From positions 74,941 through 138,940 of the forward strand of contig JAGLGN010000020.1 in the NCBI GenBank assembly GCA_023144005.1: a DNA stretch of 64,000 nt, given 5' to 3'. The notes beneath the pieces are model-generated. The model was not told where the DNA came from. It did not search any database and was given only the letters and a program-made list of their open reading frames with translations. The translations under genes were made by a program, and so were the position numbers. This document shows, in pieces, positions 17,924 through 27,330 of the stretch (position 1 is its first letter; each line of letters starts with the position of its first letter). This stretch comes from a bacterium. GTDB lineage: Bacteria; AUK180.

Positions 17924-20046
17924 AGGAAATTCCTCCCGAAGGAAGCGCTGTATAATTCAATAAGCTCCGCTTTTTTCATCTTCTCACCATTGATGATGAT
18001 ATCATCACCCACTGTCACGGTCCCTATATGTTTCGGAGAAAGCGTTGCGGTTAAGGAAAGAAATTTCTTTTCCAGCGACGGGTCAATTTCAAAGATCATC
18101 GCCGCGCCGTATTCTTTGAAAAGATCCCCGCTTTCCATCTTCGGTATCTCAAAGGCAAGTCCATTCTCAAGGCACATTTTGAATAATGCGAGGGCAAGCC
18201 CTCCGCGGGAGATCATGCGGGCGGAGGAAACAAGCGGAAGTATCTTCTCCATATTGCTGATGAATTCCTTGAGAGCGTTTTGATCAATGCGTGGAACCGC
18301 ACCCTGATCATTATCAAAAAGGACCTTGGAAGCCACGGTCGGAGAGTTAACGCCGTCAGAAAGTTCAAGAAGGTATAATCGGGAGCCGGTCTTTTGAAAT
18401 TCGGGATATGAGATATCCCCGATATCTTCTATCAACCCGACCATTCCTATCTGCAAAAGCGGCTTTACGGCACCATTCTCATTTTCATTGTACAGCGAAA
18501 CATTTCCGCTTATGATAGGGACGCTCAGCAGCTCCGCTGCATCGCTCATTCCCTTAACACTTGCGGCGAATTGTTCCAGTATATGCGGCTTTTCGGGATT
18601 CCCGTAATTCAGGCAATCCGTAATGCCGATGGGAGTGAACCCGCCAAGATAATGCTCCAAAGCGGATCTGACAACAGTGTTAAATCCGCCGTTATACGGT
18701 TCGAGCTGAACCCAGTCCTCAAGTCCGAGATTTGTAATACTGAGGGCTTTTTTTGTTTTCATCACACGCAGTACGGAGAATCCGTTCCCTGGAGGACGGA
18801 CGGTATCCGCACCGACCCTGGAATCATACTGCTCGTATATCCAATGCTTGGAATTTATCAGATCCGATGCCATGAGCTTCCTGATCGCAGAAGGGACAGA
18901 TATCTGCGAAAGGTCAGCTTGTGAGGTTTCCAAGTCCCTTTTCTCCCTTTTCGTACCCGCGGGAGGAACATCATATTGCAGCGATTCCAATGGTATTACC
19001 GCTACGGATTCCCCATCGCCGTCAAAGAGCTTCAATGCGGGCTCGTCTATGACTTCGCCGATAACGGCCCAGTCAACTTCATGCCTCTTCAAAACAGCGG
19101 TGATCTCTTTCAGACGGCCGGGCTCGACTATTGCAAGCATCCTCTCCTGTGTCTCGGAAAGCATCATCTCATAATGGGTCACATCGTTCTGCCTCAGCGG
19201 GACCTTCGAAAGGTCCATTGATATACCGACATTTCCCCTCTCCGCCATCTCAACAGAAGAAGAAGTAAGCCCTGCCGCGCCCATGTCCTGCATCGCCACA
19301 ACAAGATGCTTCCGGGCGATCTCCATACATGCCTCGATCACCTTCTTCTCTTGAAACGGATTCGCTATCTGTACCGAAGGACGGTTCTTCTTTGACTCTT
19401 CCGTCAGCTCATCAGAGGCGAAGAACGCTCCGTCAACACCGTCACGGCCCGTTTTTGAACCGAAATACAGAACTAAATTTCCTGTGCCCGAGGCACGGCC
19501 CTTGATGATCTCGTCGGTTCTTCCGATGCCGAGGGCAAAAACATTGACAAGGCAGTTAATGCCGTATGAATCATCAAATTGCGTCTCTCCGCAAAGTGTG
19601 GGAACTCCGACTGAATTGCCGTAATCCGAAACTCCTCTGACAACCTCTTCCAGAAGATGCCGGGAATGCGGATCGTTCATATGACCGAACCTCAAGGGGT
19701 CTGTAGATGCCACCGGTCGAGCGCCCATAGTGAAAATATCTCTTAAAATACCGCCGATACCTGTAGCGGCGCCTTGATACGGCTCAATGGCGGAGGGATG
19801 ATTATGCGATTCCATCTTGAATGCGACGAAATAACCGTCGCCGATATCCAATGCTCCCGCATTTTCACCGGGACCCGCCAGTTTTCTGGGAGAATCGGTA
19901 AATATTTTGCTGAGAAAGGGTTTTGATGTCCTGTAACTGCAATGCTCCGACCACATCACGGAGAAGATACCCGCTTCAACGGAATTCGGCTTTCTTTTTA
20001 ATCTTTCGGTAACTATCTTGAGATCATTCGCGCTAAGAATTCCCAT
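17920..20046 (-). CDS. purL: phosphoribosylformylglycinamidine synthase subunit PurL (small form)
   Basis: The synthetase subunit of FGAM synthase. At 708 residues it is the short PurL that works with PurS and PurQ. Motifs are [31 protein letters not shown] and [14 protein letters not shown]. The ATG at 20046 has AAGGAGG five bases upstream, better than the longer TTG version that would begin 15 bases earlier. It overlaps the purQ stop by 14 bases. Confidence 0.97.
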   Translation of the reverse strand: MGILSANDLKIVTERLKRKPNSVEAGIFSVMWSEHCSYRTSKPFLSKIFTDSPRKLAGPGENAGALDIGDGYFVAFKMESHNHPSAIEPYQGAATGIGGILRDIFTMGARPVASTDPLRFGHMNDPHSRHLLEEVVRGVSDYGNSVGVPTLCGETQFDDSYGINCLVNVFALGIGRTDEIIKGRASGTGNLVLYFGSKTGRDGVDGAFFASDELTEESKKNRPSVQIANPFQEKKVIEACMEIARKHLVVAMQDMGAAGLTSSSVEMAERGNVGISMDLSKVPLRQNDVTHYEMMLSETQERMLAIVEPGRLKEITAVLKRHEVDWAVIGEVIDEPALKLFDGDGESVAVIPLESLQYDVPPAGTKREKRDLETSQADLSQISVPSAIRKLMASDLINSKHWIYEQYDSRVGADTVRPPGNGFSVLRVMKTKKALSITNLGLEDWVQLEPYNGGFNTVVRSALEHYLGGFTPIGITDCLNYGNPEKPHILEQFAASVKGMSDAAELLSVPIISGNVSLYNENENGAVKPLLQIGMVGLIEDIGDISYPEFQKTGSRLYLLELSDGVNSPTVASKVLFDNDQGAVPRIDQNALKEFISNMEKILPLVSSARMISRGGLALALFKMCLENGLAFEIPKMESGDLFKEYGAAMIFEIDPSLEKKFLSLTATLSPKHIGTVTVGDDIIINGEKMKKAELIELYSASFGRNFL

Positions 20047-20719
20047 TTCCGCCTCCTTCAAGTATGCCCTTTATCAAGGGAATACCGCTTTCTCCGAGTA
20101 TCGGGTCGCAGACCCTTTCAAAATGAGGCATCATGCCGAGAACTCTTCCCTTCGGATCAGAAATGGCGGCGATATTATCATGGCTGCCGTTAGGATTCGC
20201 TTCATCCGAAACATTGCCGTCTTCGTCACAATATCTGAATATTACCCGTATATCCTTCTCAGAGGTTCCGGCGGGTTGATAATTACCTGTGGTATGGGCA
20301 ATGGGCATTCTCAGCACATCCCCTTTTGAGTATTTATATGTAAAGGGCGTATCCGTATCCTCCACCCTCAGATGGATCTGTTTGGAAATGAAACGGTGCT
20401 CGCGATTGCGCAGAAGAAAGCCCGGGAGCAATCCCGATTCAACAAGCATCTGAAAACCGTTGCATACACCGAGGACCAGGCCACCGGCGGCAATGAATGA
20501 CGGCAGAGCGGAGAACAGTTCGGAATGTACCGCTATCGCCCCTGTGCGCAGATAATCCCCGAAGGAAAATCCGCCCGGAAGGATGATCATATCGTATTCA
20601 CTCAATGTCTCAACACCATAATGAATATAATCGATACCTTTGGCTCCATGACACTTGAAAGCATACATCGCGTCCCTGTCGCAATTTGAACCCGGGAAAA
20701 CACCAATACCTATTTTCAT
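20033..20719 (-). CDS. purQ: phosphoribosylformylglycinamidine synthase subunit PurQ
   Basis: Class I glutaminase subunit that supplies ammonia to PurL. The oxyanion segment is [12 protein letters not shown], the nucleophile cysteine is in [11 protein letters not shown], and the catalytic histidine/glutamate are in MMPHFER, where most relatives have HPER. The 228-residue length is normal. It lies 12 bases after guaA with GGAG upstream of the ATG. Confidence 0.96.
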   Translation of the reverse strand: MKIGIGVFPGSNCDRDAMYAFKCHGAKGIDYIHYGVETLSEYDMIILPGGFSFGDYLRTGAIAVHSELFSALPSFIAAGGLVLGVCNGFQMLVESGLLPGFLLRNREHRFISKQIHLRVEDTDTPFTYKYSKGDVLRMPIAHTTGNYQPAGTSEKDIRVIFRYCDEDGNVSDEANPNGSHDNIAAISDPKGRVLGMMPHFERVCDPILGESGIPLIKGILEGGGNGNS

Positions 20720-20731
20720 TCCAATCTCCAG

Positions 20732-22258
20732 TTATTCCCACTCTATTGTTGCAGGTGGTTTTGAAGTAATATCGTACACTACTCGGTTTATACCTTTTAC
20801 TCTATTTGTGATCATCGAGGATACCTTTTTCAGGAAATCCGAAGGCATCTCGAACCAGTCAGCGGTCATCCCGTCTACGGAAGTCACCGCCCTCAATACT
20901 GTCAGATGTTCGGAAATGCCAACATCTCCCTTCACGCCGGTGCTTTTTACGGGCACGAGTACCGCCAATGACTGCCATATCTTCTCATAAAGTCCCGTGC
21001 TTTTGAGCTCACTTATAAAAATATCATCTATCTCCTTCAGCAGTTCAAGCCGCTGCTCATTTATCGCTCCGATTATGCGTACCGCAAGGCCGGGCCCGGG
21101 GAAGGGGTGCTGATCCAATACCGGCGAAGGGACATTTAATAATTTTCCCAATTCCCTGACCTCATCCTTAAAGAGGTAACGGAAGGGCTCTACAAGGTCA
21201 AGGTTAAGTTTTTCCGGCAGGCCGCCGACATTGTGATGCAGCTTTATCTTTGATGACTGCCCATAAACCGGTGTGCTCTCGATGACATCGGGATAAAGAG
21301 TGCCCTGGCCCAGAAAGCGGACACCTGAACCCTTTAATTCCTTCTCGAAAACTTCTATGAATGTCTTGCCGATGATCTTGCGTTTTTCCTCCGGGTCAAC
21401 CACACCCTTCAGACGGTCGATAAAGAGCGACGAACTGTCAATGCACTTGACATTCAGGCCCAGAGAAGCAAACATCTCCATCCTATCGCGGGCCTCGTTC
21501 TTTCTCAATAGTCCGTTATCAACAAATATGAGTATCAGCCGGTCACCAATGACCTCTTTGAGAAGGACGGCGAGCACGGTGGAATCGACACCGCCGGAAA
21601 TAGCCAGAGCGACACGCTCATTATCCGTTTTTTCCGCTATATCGGCTTTGATCTGTCCCAGGCGGGAATCCATGTCCCATTTATCCTGAATATCTATCAT
21701 TTTAAGAAAATTTCCAAGGACCCTTGTCCCCTCTTGTGTATGTGTCACCTCGGGATGGAATTGCACTCCGAATATCTTCTTGGACATATCCTCGACAGCT
21801 ACGATAAATCCGTTCTCGGATACCGCTGATATCGTGAAATTCGCGGATGCTTTCTTCACTTCATCCGAATGGCTCATCCAGGCATTTATTCTGCTTTGAT
21901 CAATTCCTGAAAAAAGCATTGACCTGTTTTTTATCTCGATCACCGAAGAGCCGTATTCCGTGGTATTTCCCGGCGATGTTTCACCGCCCATGTAAGAGCA
22001 AAGAAGCTGAAAGCCGTAACAGATGCCGAGTATCGGTACATTAATATCAAATAGCCCGTCCGGTAGCGTCGGCGCATTCTTTTCGTATACGGAACGGGGG
22101 CCGCCGGCGAGGATAATTCCACGAATGTTCGGATCATTTAGAATAGGTACTCTATTGAACGGGACGATCTCACCGGGATAACCGGCATGTCTGAGATTCT
22201 TCAGAATAAGCTGCGTATATTGAGATCCGTAATCGACTATCAGTATCTTCTGAGCCAT
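20732..22258 (-). CDS. guaA: GMP synthase (glutamine-hydrolysing)
   Basis: Converts XMP to GMP. The protein is 508 residues. The N-terminal glutaminase has the nucleophile in GICYGFQLL and the histidine/glutamate in GVQFHPEVTHT. The ATP pyrophosphatase P-loop is SGGVDSTVLAVLL, followed by QGTLYPDVIES and the C-terminal dimer domain. The start has AGGAGGG eight bases upstream. As the first gene of the 18-gene operon, its leader (22259-22404) is where operon-wide control is expected. guaB, needed to make XMP, is not in the window. Confidence 0.98.
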   Translation of the reverse strand: MAQKILIVDYGSQYTQLILKNLRHAGYPGEIVPFNRVPILNDPNIRGIILAGGPRSVYEKNAPTLPDGLFDINVPILGICYGFQLLCSYMGGETSPGNTTEYGSSVIEIKNRSMLFSGIDQSRINAWMSHSDEVKKASANFTISAVSENGFIVAVEDMSKKIFGVQFHPEVTHTQEGTRVLGNFLKMIDIQDKWDMDSRLGQIKADIAEKTDNERVALAISGGVDSTVLAVLLKEVIGDRLILIFVDNGLLRKNEARDRMEMFASLGLNVKCIDSSSLFIDRLKGVVDPEEKRKIIGKTFIEVFEKELKGSGVRFLGQGTLYPDVIESTPVYGQSSKIKLHHNVGGLPEKLNLDLVEPFRYLFKDEVRELGKLLNVPSPVLDQHPFPGPGLAVRIIGAINEQRLELLKEIDDIFISELKSTGLYEKIWQSLAVLVPVKSTGVKGDVGISEHLTVLRAVTSVDGMTADWFEMPSDFLKKVSSMITNRVKGINRVVYDITSKPPATIEWE

Positions 22259-22404
22259 TTATTACCCTCCTGAAAATGGTTTACCGACACTTCTCCTTCG
22301 CTTATCTTACCGTATCATCGAAATTTATCGTAATAAGCTTTATTTTTCCCTTATTTTGTAATGGTTTTTTATGACTGAAAACCATTATCCGCAGCGCAAC
22401 ATAT
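22259..22404 (-). promoter_or_regulatory. guaA operon leader with two mutually exclusive hairpins
   Basis: In the predicted RNA, AATGGTTTT (complement of 22386-22378) can pair with AAAACCATT (22368-22360) across a 9-base loop, or with AAACCATTTT (22282-22273). The latter ends one base before the Shine-Dalgarno AGGAGGG (22271-22265). The first pairing leaves the ribosome site free; the second brings it next to a helix. It does not match the purine riboswitch consensus as I know it. The ligand or factor, if any, is unknown. Confidence 0.5.
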
Positions 22405-22410
22405 GTAAAA

Positions 22411-22439
22411 ATTTTAACAAAAAGAAGTACTCATGTCAA
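22411..22439 (-). promoter_or_regulatory. sigma-70-type promoter of the nucleotide operon
   Basis: Read on the minus strand: TTGACA at 22439-22434, a 17-base spacer, then TAAAAT at 22416-22411. This is one mismatch from the full housekeeping consensus and lies about 150 bases before the guaA start. Nothing comparable was noticed elsewhere inside the 18-gene cluster, though I did not scan every coding region. Confidence 0.82.
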
Positions 22440-22735
22440 GCGTGATTTTACGATTTTTCGAAGTATTTCACGACTGCCCAACAGAGCTTGCAATAGGAGA
22501 AATTGACAATGATGCTTCGCAGAGGTTAGAGGATAGAGGTTGGAGGTTAGTGGGGAGAAAGACAAGGGGAAATGGACAATTAGAAATTGCAGGATGAAGA
22601 ATATTCGTAGGGACAGGGCTTGACCTGTCTTCTGTCATGTTGAACAACGCCGGATCATCAAATACTTTGCTAATGGAATATAATATGATAAAGAATACAA
22701 TGAATACTGATTTCCAATCAACACTATTTTTTATT
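22440..22735. other. intergenic region with degenerate repeats
   Basis: No gene seen. It holds a short G-rich direct-repeat tract (variants of GAGGTTAGAGGATAGAGG near 22523-22555) and, near 22604-22632, ATTCGTAGGGACAGGGCTTG followed by an inverted match (ACAGG...CCTGT). The same ATTCGTAGGG/AATCGTAGGG opening occurs near 37450 and 51899, where it precedes the 138-nt core repeat, but the core is absent here. Confidence 0.5.
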
Positions 22736-23803
22736 TTATTCCTCTTCGTATCTTTTTCTTTCTATTTTTGTTATCTCTTTGTTAGTTATTTCATTTGTTT
22801 CTATATTGATGAATCCATTACCAAAAAAAACATACTTCCCATTATTAGTAACGCTAAAAAATGGATTCTTCTTATCTAATCCTAGTTCGGAGTTTGTAAA
22901 AATTCTTTGCCAAACAATTCTATTTTCAGAAATTAAATTTAAATGGTACGTATTTTCATCAAGATATGTAGGGAGAAGATAGTATTCACTGTTATCTGAG
23001 AAGCACCAAGGGCATAGACTAAATCCCTTAATATTATGAGATTCATAATCGAAATCTTCAATTAGTTCAATTTTATTTTCTTCATAATCAAAGCCAAATA
23101 CTTGATATTCTTTTTTATCAAATATTAATATGTAGCTCGCATCAGGTGAAAGTAAATAGCTTTTATTTTCCATAGTTGTGCTAAATATTTTTTCTCCACT
23201 TGTATTATGTATTTCTAAAAATCCAGAACTTGCAATTTCTTTTACCGTATCCAGGATTATATAGCCATTTGACAAAACTTGTCCTTTAGAGATTGCTTTT
23301 CCAACCTCAAGGTTGAAGTTTTGGATCATTTGCTTTTCTTCTCCACCTTGATATACCTCTACTTCCCATAGGTCTTCCCAGATTTCTTGGGTTTCTACTC
23401 CTTTCCATCTTAATACATATTCCTTGTTTTTTGAATAGGTAATATACTCATGATAAGTTCCTTGGCGCATTTCTCCATCTTTAGGTGATTTATACACATA
23501 CTCTCTATCTTTTCTTAGCTCAATTTTCGTATTCGGATCATACTTTGTCGTATCAATCTCATATCCACCAACTTTCAATATCTTCACATCAGTCAATTCG
23601 TGATCTGTCTTGTCTGCAATATCCCCGCTCTTACTCTCTAATTGTACTTCATTCTCAACCTTCACCGTCACTACCGGCTTCTCAATATCCTTATCTGATT
23701 TTAAAGTTTTACTCTCCTTCTCTCCAATCTTTTTGCAGCCAGCAAATACAACAAATATTCCAAGAAGGATAAATAAAACAATAATAAGCTTTTTACTGTT
23801 CAT
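22736..23803 (-). CDS. lipoprotein with propeller-like repeats, unknown function
   Basis: A 355-residue predicted lipoprotein: basic start MNSKKL, a hydrophobic stretch and the lipobox VFAGC. The body has repeated beta-rich segments (for example GYIILDTVKEIASSG, SYLLSPDASYILIFD) like a WD40/YVTN-type propeller. Residues about 42-58 share DIEKPVVTVKVENEVQ with the gene upstream, nearly identical at DNA level, showing a common origin or gene conversion. It is the last gene of a four-gene AT-rich operon; the ATG overlaps the previous stop (ATGA). Confidence 0.75.
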   Translation of the reverse strand: MNSKKLIIVLFILLGIFVVFAGCKKIGEKESKTLKSDKDIEKPVVTVKVENEVQLESKSGDIADKTDHELTDVKILKVGGYEIDTTKYDPNTKIELRKDREYVYKSPKDGEMRQGTYHEYITYSKNKEYVLRWKGVETQEIWEDLWEVEVYQGGEEKQMIQNFNLEVGKAISKGQVLSNGYIILDTVKEIASSGFLEIHNTSGEKIFSTTMENKSYLLSPDASYILIFDKKEYQVFGFDYEENKIELIEDFDYESHNIKGFSLCPWCFSDNSEYYLLPTYLDENTYHLNLISENRIVWQRIFTNSELGLDKKNPFFSVTNNGKYVFFGNGFINIETNEITNKEITKIERKRYEEE

Positions 23804-25059
23804 TTTCTTAAAACCGTTAACGGAAGAGAAAACTTTCCTTTATATTCACTCTTCATTAATTTTTTATCTTTAATTTCAATAACATCGGAGCCTCTAAATT
23901 CCCCCAATTTCTTTATCTTTTTTGTCATGTAATCAATTTTCTTAGAACCTATATTGTAGCAATAAAACCTGTAGAATTCTCCCTCCTTTCCCGGATAAAT
24001 AATATACTTACCGTCCTTACTGATAGCAAGAAAAGCAGTGAAGGAAAATTCCTTTTCCCAGATCTTATTTCCATTTCTATTGAAAATCAGGCATTTTGTT
24101 GTCAAATTGCTGTCTTTTTTATGAAAATAGGATGCTTTCAGCAAAACTACTTCATCATTCTCTGACACTCGCAGACTTTTGCTAGAATTTGGTGAATATT
24201 TTCCTAAATCATGCTCTTTACACCATATCAGATTTCCCGCAAAATCCCATTTCAACATATAAGCAACATAATTATCACCTACTTTTTTACGATTGAAACC
24301 ATAAATATAATTGTCGGAAATAATGAAATTAATACCTTGAAAGCCACATATATCAAATTCTTTACTCACTTTTCCATTAAAGCCCATTATAGCGCATTTT
24401 GATGAACATCCATCTCCCCAACATTCTAACATTAAATATCCAGAGAGATCGGGTAGTAAGTCAAAATGATAGTTAGAATATTCGATAGCAATACTTGTTT
24501 TTTTATAAAGGCTACCTTTGCTATCATAAACCTCTAAATATTCTGTTTTTCGTTTCTCAATATTATATTTTTCAAGAAGAATATATTTGTTTCCATTGTA
24601 CACGACAATACTCCCGCTTGTGTAACCATCGACTTCCTTTGTTTTCACCCCATCGAAAGTGTAAATCTCTATCCCATCATTCCCATCAATCCCATCATAT
24701 TGTTTTGTTTTTTTCACTAAGGGATAGTTGATTTTCACCTTGTCAGTATTCTTGTAATTCTTAAATCCTATATACCCCATTCTCTTTGCATTCTCAACCG
24801 TGGTTTCACCTTGAATCCAGATCTCGTTGCTGGAATGCTTATATCCTGGCTTTTCATATTCAACAGTAACCTCAACAATATCACTTAAATCATCTACCTC
24901 ATCACCATTGTTACTCTCTGATTGTACTTCATTCTCAACCTTCACTGTCACCACCGGCTTCTCGATATCCTTACTTGCTTCCTCACTCTTCCCACAACCC
25001 ACCGCTCCAGAAAGCACAATAATAACCAAAATCAAGGTAATTCTGAGTTGTCTTTTCAT
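23800..25059 (-). CDS. lipoprotein with propeller-like repeats, unknown function
   Basis: A 419-residue predicted lipoprotein with lipobox AVGC after MKRQLRITLILVIIVLSG. The mature N-terminus carries the same DIEKPVVTVKVENEVQ block as the downstream gene. The body looks like a beta-propeller (YLMLECWGDGCSSKCAIMGF, NYIYGFNRKKVGDNYVAYML). No catalytic motif is visible. It overlaps both neighbours by four bases. Codons are clearly more A/T rich than in the flanking operons. Confidence 0.75.
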   Translation of the reverse strand: MKRQLRITLILVIIVLSGAVGCGKSEEASKDIEKPVVTVKVENEVQSESNNGDEVDDLSDIVEVTVEYEKPGYKHSSNEIWIQGETTVENAKRMGYIGFKNYKNTDKVKINYPLVKKTKQYDGIDGNDGIEIYTFDGVKTKEVDGYTSGSIVVYNGNKYILLEKYNIEKRKTEYLEVYDSKGSLYKKTSIAIEYSNYHFDLLPDLSGYLMLECWGDGCSSKCAIMGFNGKVSKEFDICGFQGINFIISDNYIYGFNRKKVGDNYVAYMLKWDFAGNLIWCKEHDLGKYSPNSSKSLRVSENDEVVLLKASYFHKKDSNLTTKCLIFNRNGNKIWEKEFSFTAFLAISKDGKYIIYPGKEGEFYRFYCYNIGSKKIDYMTKKIKKLGEFRGSDVIEIKDKKLMKSEYKGKFSLPLTVLRK

Positions 25060-26120
25060 TGCTCTTTCACCAATTCGTATTTGATCAGTCTTATCCCTTT
25101 TGCGTAAATAGCAGATTCCGGAGCTTGAAGATCAGGGATGTACTCCAACACATAAATATCTCCCTTTCCGGTAACTTCCATATTTAATTGTGAAGGATAT
25201 CCAGGTATATTAATGTTGGCTTCTAATTCCCCTGTTTCTATTCTGTATTTTTTTACCGATCTTAGAGTTTTAAAACCAAAGTAAATAAAACCTTCTTCAT
25301 CAAGAAATAAATAATTTATCTCGTTTTCCTCTACATTTACCTGAAATATTTTAACATTCTGACTATTATTAACACTTTGAAAAATCACATTTCCGTTAAG
25401 ATTCTCCACTATGACTTGATAATTCTTCTCCTCCTTATCAATTCCATGATTTTCTATTCCTGCTTTTTCTCTGAATCTGTTATGCTTCTTAACTTTTTCA
25501 TACTGCTCTTTCTCTGTTTTTTCCCAAGCTGGTTCACTGAACTTAAAATATACATCTATAGATTTGTATATTTTTTCTTCACCCACCTTTACAATCTGCT
25601 TTTTTATGTATATATTATCCTTTTTGTCCAACAATATTTCATCGGCGCAAATAGTTCTAAAATCATACCCGCTTGTATTCCAATGCCTCTTTGATAATTC
25701 GACTTCCTCTTTCGTCGATCGTTTATAACTCTCAACTGGTATTATATTTATTGATTCTCCATCCTTGTTGTAAACTTTTATCCGATTATTTATGTAGTCA
25801 AACAACAACACCTGCCCACTATTATCAATTTGAAAGGATTTCGGCTCGAGTGATTCTCCTTCAAATGCATCTCCTCCAACTTGTTTTTTCCCTTGACCCC
25901 ATTCCTCTTCAATAATTATCTTCTCTATATATTCGTACTCTTCAGGTTTATCACTCGTTGTAACAACAATCTTCCCATTCTCACCTCTATCGACACTCTC
26001 TCTATTTATTTCCGTGCTTCCTTCAACCTTCCTTTCCTCCGCTCCCCTATTACATCCGACGAATAAAACGAAGAGCATCAGTCCACATAAAATAACATTC
26101 TTGAAAATCTTACCCTTCAT
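25056..26120 (-). CDS. NHL-like propeller lipoprotein
   Basis: I chose the ATG at 26120 (354 residues, MKGKIFKNVILCGLMLF), with AAGGAG four bases upstream; the longer frame would need a TTG. The lipobox is LFVGC. The segment EEWGQGKKQVGGDAFEGES followed by VLLFDYINNRIKVYNKDG has the shape of an NHL blade, and the C-terminal part repeats this pattern. Function unknown; in the family such surface propellers usually bind proteins or glycans. Confidence 0.75.
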   Translation of the reverse strand: MKGKIFKNVILCGLMLFVLFVGCNRGAEERKVEGSTEINRESVDRGENGKIVVTTSDKPEEYEYIEKIIIEEEWGQGKKQVGGDAFEGESLEPKSFQIDNSGQVLLFDYINNRIKVYNKDGESINIIPVESYKRSTKEEVELSKRHWNTSGYDFRTICADEILLDKKDNIYIKKQIVKVGEEKIYKSIDVYFKFSEPAWEKTEKEQYEKVKKHNRFREKAGIENHGIDKEEKNYQVIVENLNGNVIFQSVNNSQNVKIFQVNVEENEINYLFLDEEGFIYFGFKTLRSVKKYRIETGELEANINIPGYPSQLNMEVTGKGDIYVLEYIPDLQAPESAIYAKGIRLIKYELVKEQ

Positions 26121-26163
26121 ATATCTCCTTAACAACCGTCCTCAACTTTTCCTAATACGAAAA

Positions 26164-27117
26164 TTACATTTCCGTTTGCATTTCCCATTTTATCACCTTT
26201 ATGCCTTCTTCATAGGGTTTTGAAAAATATATATTACTTTGATTACTTATTTTGCAAGAATTATATGATAGAAGTAATTTTGTATTATTATAATCCAGGT
26301 GTTTATATCGTGGTATTTTCTTAGCAAAAATCAATTTATTATTTTTATCAAATATTAAATATTTTCCATCTTTATATCCAATTAGGTATCCGTTATTCAA
26401 TTCTTTTAATATTTGGCAATTTAATTGTTCACCTAATTCTTTTGAACTTTTATCTCTTAATTTTAATTTTTTATTTCTTTTATTTTTTTCTTTCTCATTT
26501 GTTATATATTTATCATTAGAAATTCTTACTTTTTTAACTAATCTATCATTACTATATCGACTTAATATTGTTCCCGCTTTCCCATCGTAAGAATAAATAT
26601 AGAGTTGTTCATTATTATTAAATTCTATTTTCGGCATAATATTTCCGTAATATTTTATTTTTGTTAATAGTTTCCCTTTATTTGAATATTTTTTTATTAA
26701 ATTCAATTTATCATCTATAATATAAATATTTTCATTATTATCAACATTAAAGTAAGTTAAATATTCTCCTTGTTCGAAATTCCAGCCTGAGGGAGGACTG
26801 ATCTGATATGGACCGGTTCCCCATTTAAGATCAACTACAACCTTCTGAATAAACTCTATTTCTTCTCCTCCACTCTCTATATCACTCGTAATGATTACTC
26901 CATCTTCCAAATGTACTTTCTTCTTTGGCATTTCAGGAACTTGTTTCTCTTGAACCTTATTGATCTCCTTTTCTTGGTTATCTGTAACTATCTCGTTCAC
27001 AACTACACCGGGATTCTTGCTTGGTTTTTGCTTCGAAGGCAAGCCTCTAACTATAAATACAATGCCAATACCGAGGATAAGTCCGATAATAAATATAGCT
27101 ATGATTTCCTTTTTCAT
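26164..27117 (-). CDS. membrane-anchored NHL-like propeller protein
   Basis: A 317-residue protein with one N-terminal membrane segment (MKKEIIAIFIIGLILGIGIV) and no lipobox cysteine, so it is a membrane-anchored relative of the three following lipoproteins. DLKWGTGPYQISPPSGW and NIYIIDDKLNLIKKYSNKG match the blade pattern of the next gene. It is first in the operon, with GGGGAG before ATG and a promoter at 27154-27181. It is very A/T rich. Confidence 0.72.
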   Translation of the reverse strand: MKKEIIAIFIIGLILGIGIVFIVRGLPSKQKPSKNPGVVVNEIVTDNQEKEINKVQEKQVPEMPKKKVHLEDGVIITSDIESGGEEIEFIQKVVVDLKWGTGPYQISPPSGWNFEQGEYLTYFNVDNNENIYIIDDKLNLIKKYSNKGKLLTKIKYYGNIMPKIEFNNNEQLYIYSYDGKAGTILSRYSNDRLVKKVRISNDKYITNEKEKNKRNKKLKLRDKSSKELGEQLNCQILKELNNGYLIGYKDGKYLIFDKNNKLIFAKKIPRYKHLDYNNTKLLLSYNSCKISNQSNIYFSKPYEEGIKVIKWEMQTEM

Positions 27118-27153
27118 ATTAGTCTCCCCTGATTTTGATCTTTCACTAAGGAT

Positions 27154-27181
27154 ATTATACCATAACCAAATGCATTATCAA
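27154..27181 (-). promoter_or_regulatory. promoter of the propeller-lipoprotein operon
   Basis: On the minus strand: TTGATA (27181-27176), a 16-base spacer and TATAAT (27159-27154), 36 bases before the ATG at 27117. A perfect 18-bp palindrome lies 11 bases upstream of the -35 box. Confidence 0.75.
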
Positions 27182-27192
27182 GGAATTCACAC

Positions 27193-27210
27193 ATGTCGCA
27201 ATTGCGACAT
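27193..27210. repeat. perfect 18-bp palindrome
   Basis: The sequence ATGTCGCAATTGCGACAT is identical to its own reverse complement. It lies just upstream of the -35 element at 27176-27181. It could be an operator for a dimeric regulator or the remnant of a small mobile palindrome; it has no loop or T-run, so a terminator is unlikely. Confidence 0.85.
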
Positions 27211-27330
27211 GACGACACAGGTATTATAAAGAGAGTTTTATTAAAATAGTTACTGTGTTTTTACTTATTACCTGATTTTCTATTTCAGGAGGGGCACAGC
27301 AGAGGGAATTCAACCGCAGTCACCAATTTT

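Noticed and set aside
22259-22404. Purine riboswitch before guaA
   Set aside because: The conserved core loops of the guanine/adenine class are absent; only the competing hairpins are seen, so I report it as an unknown leader.
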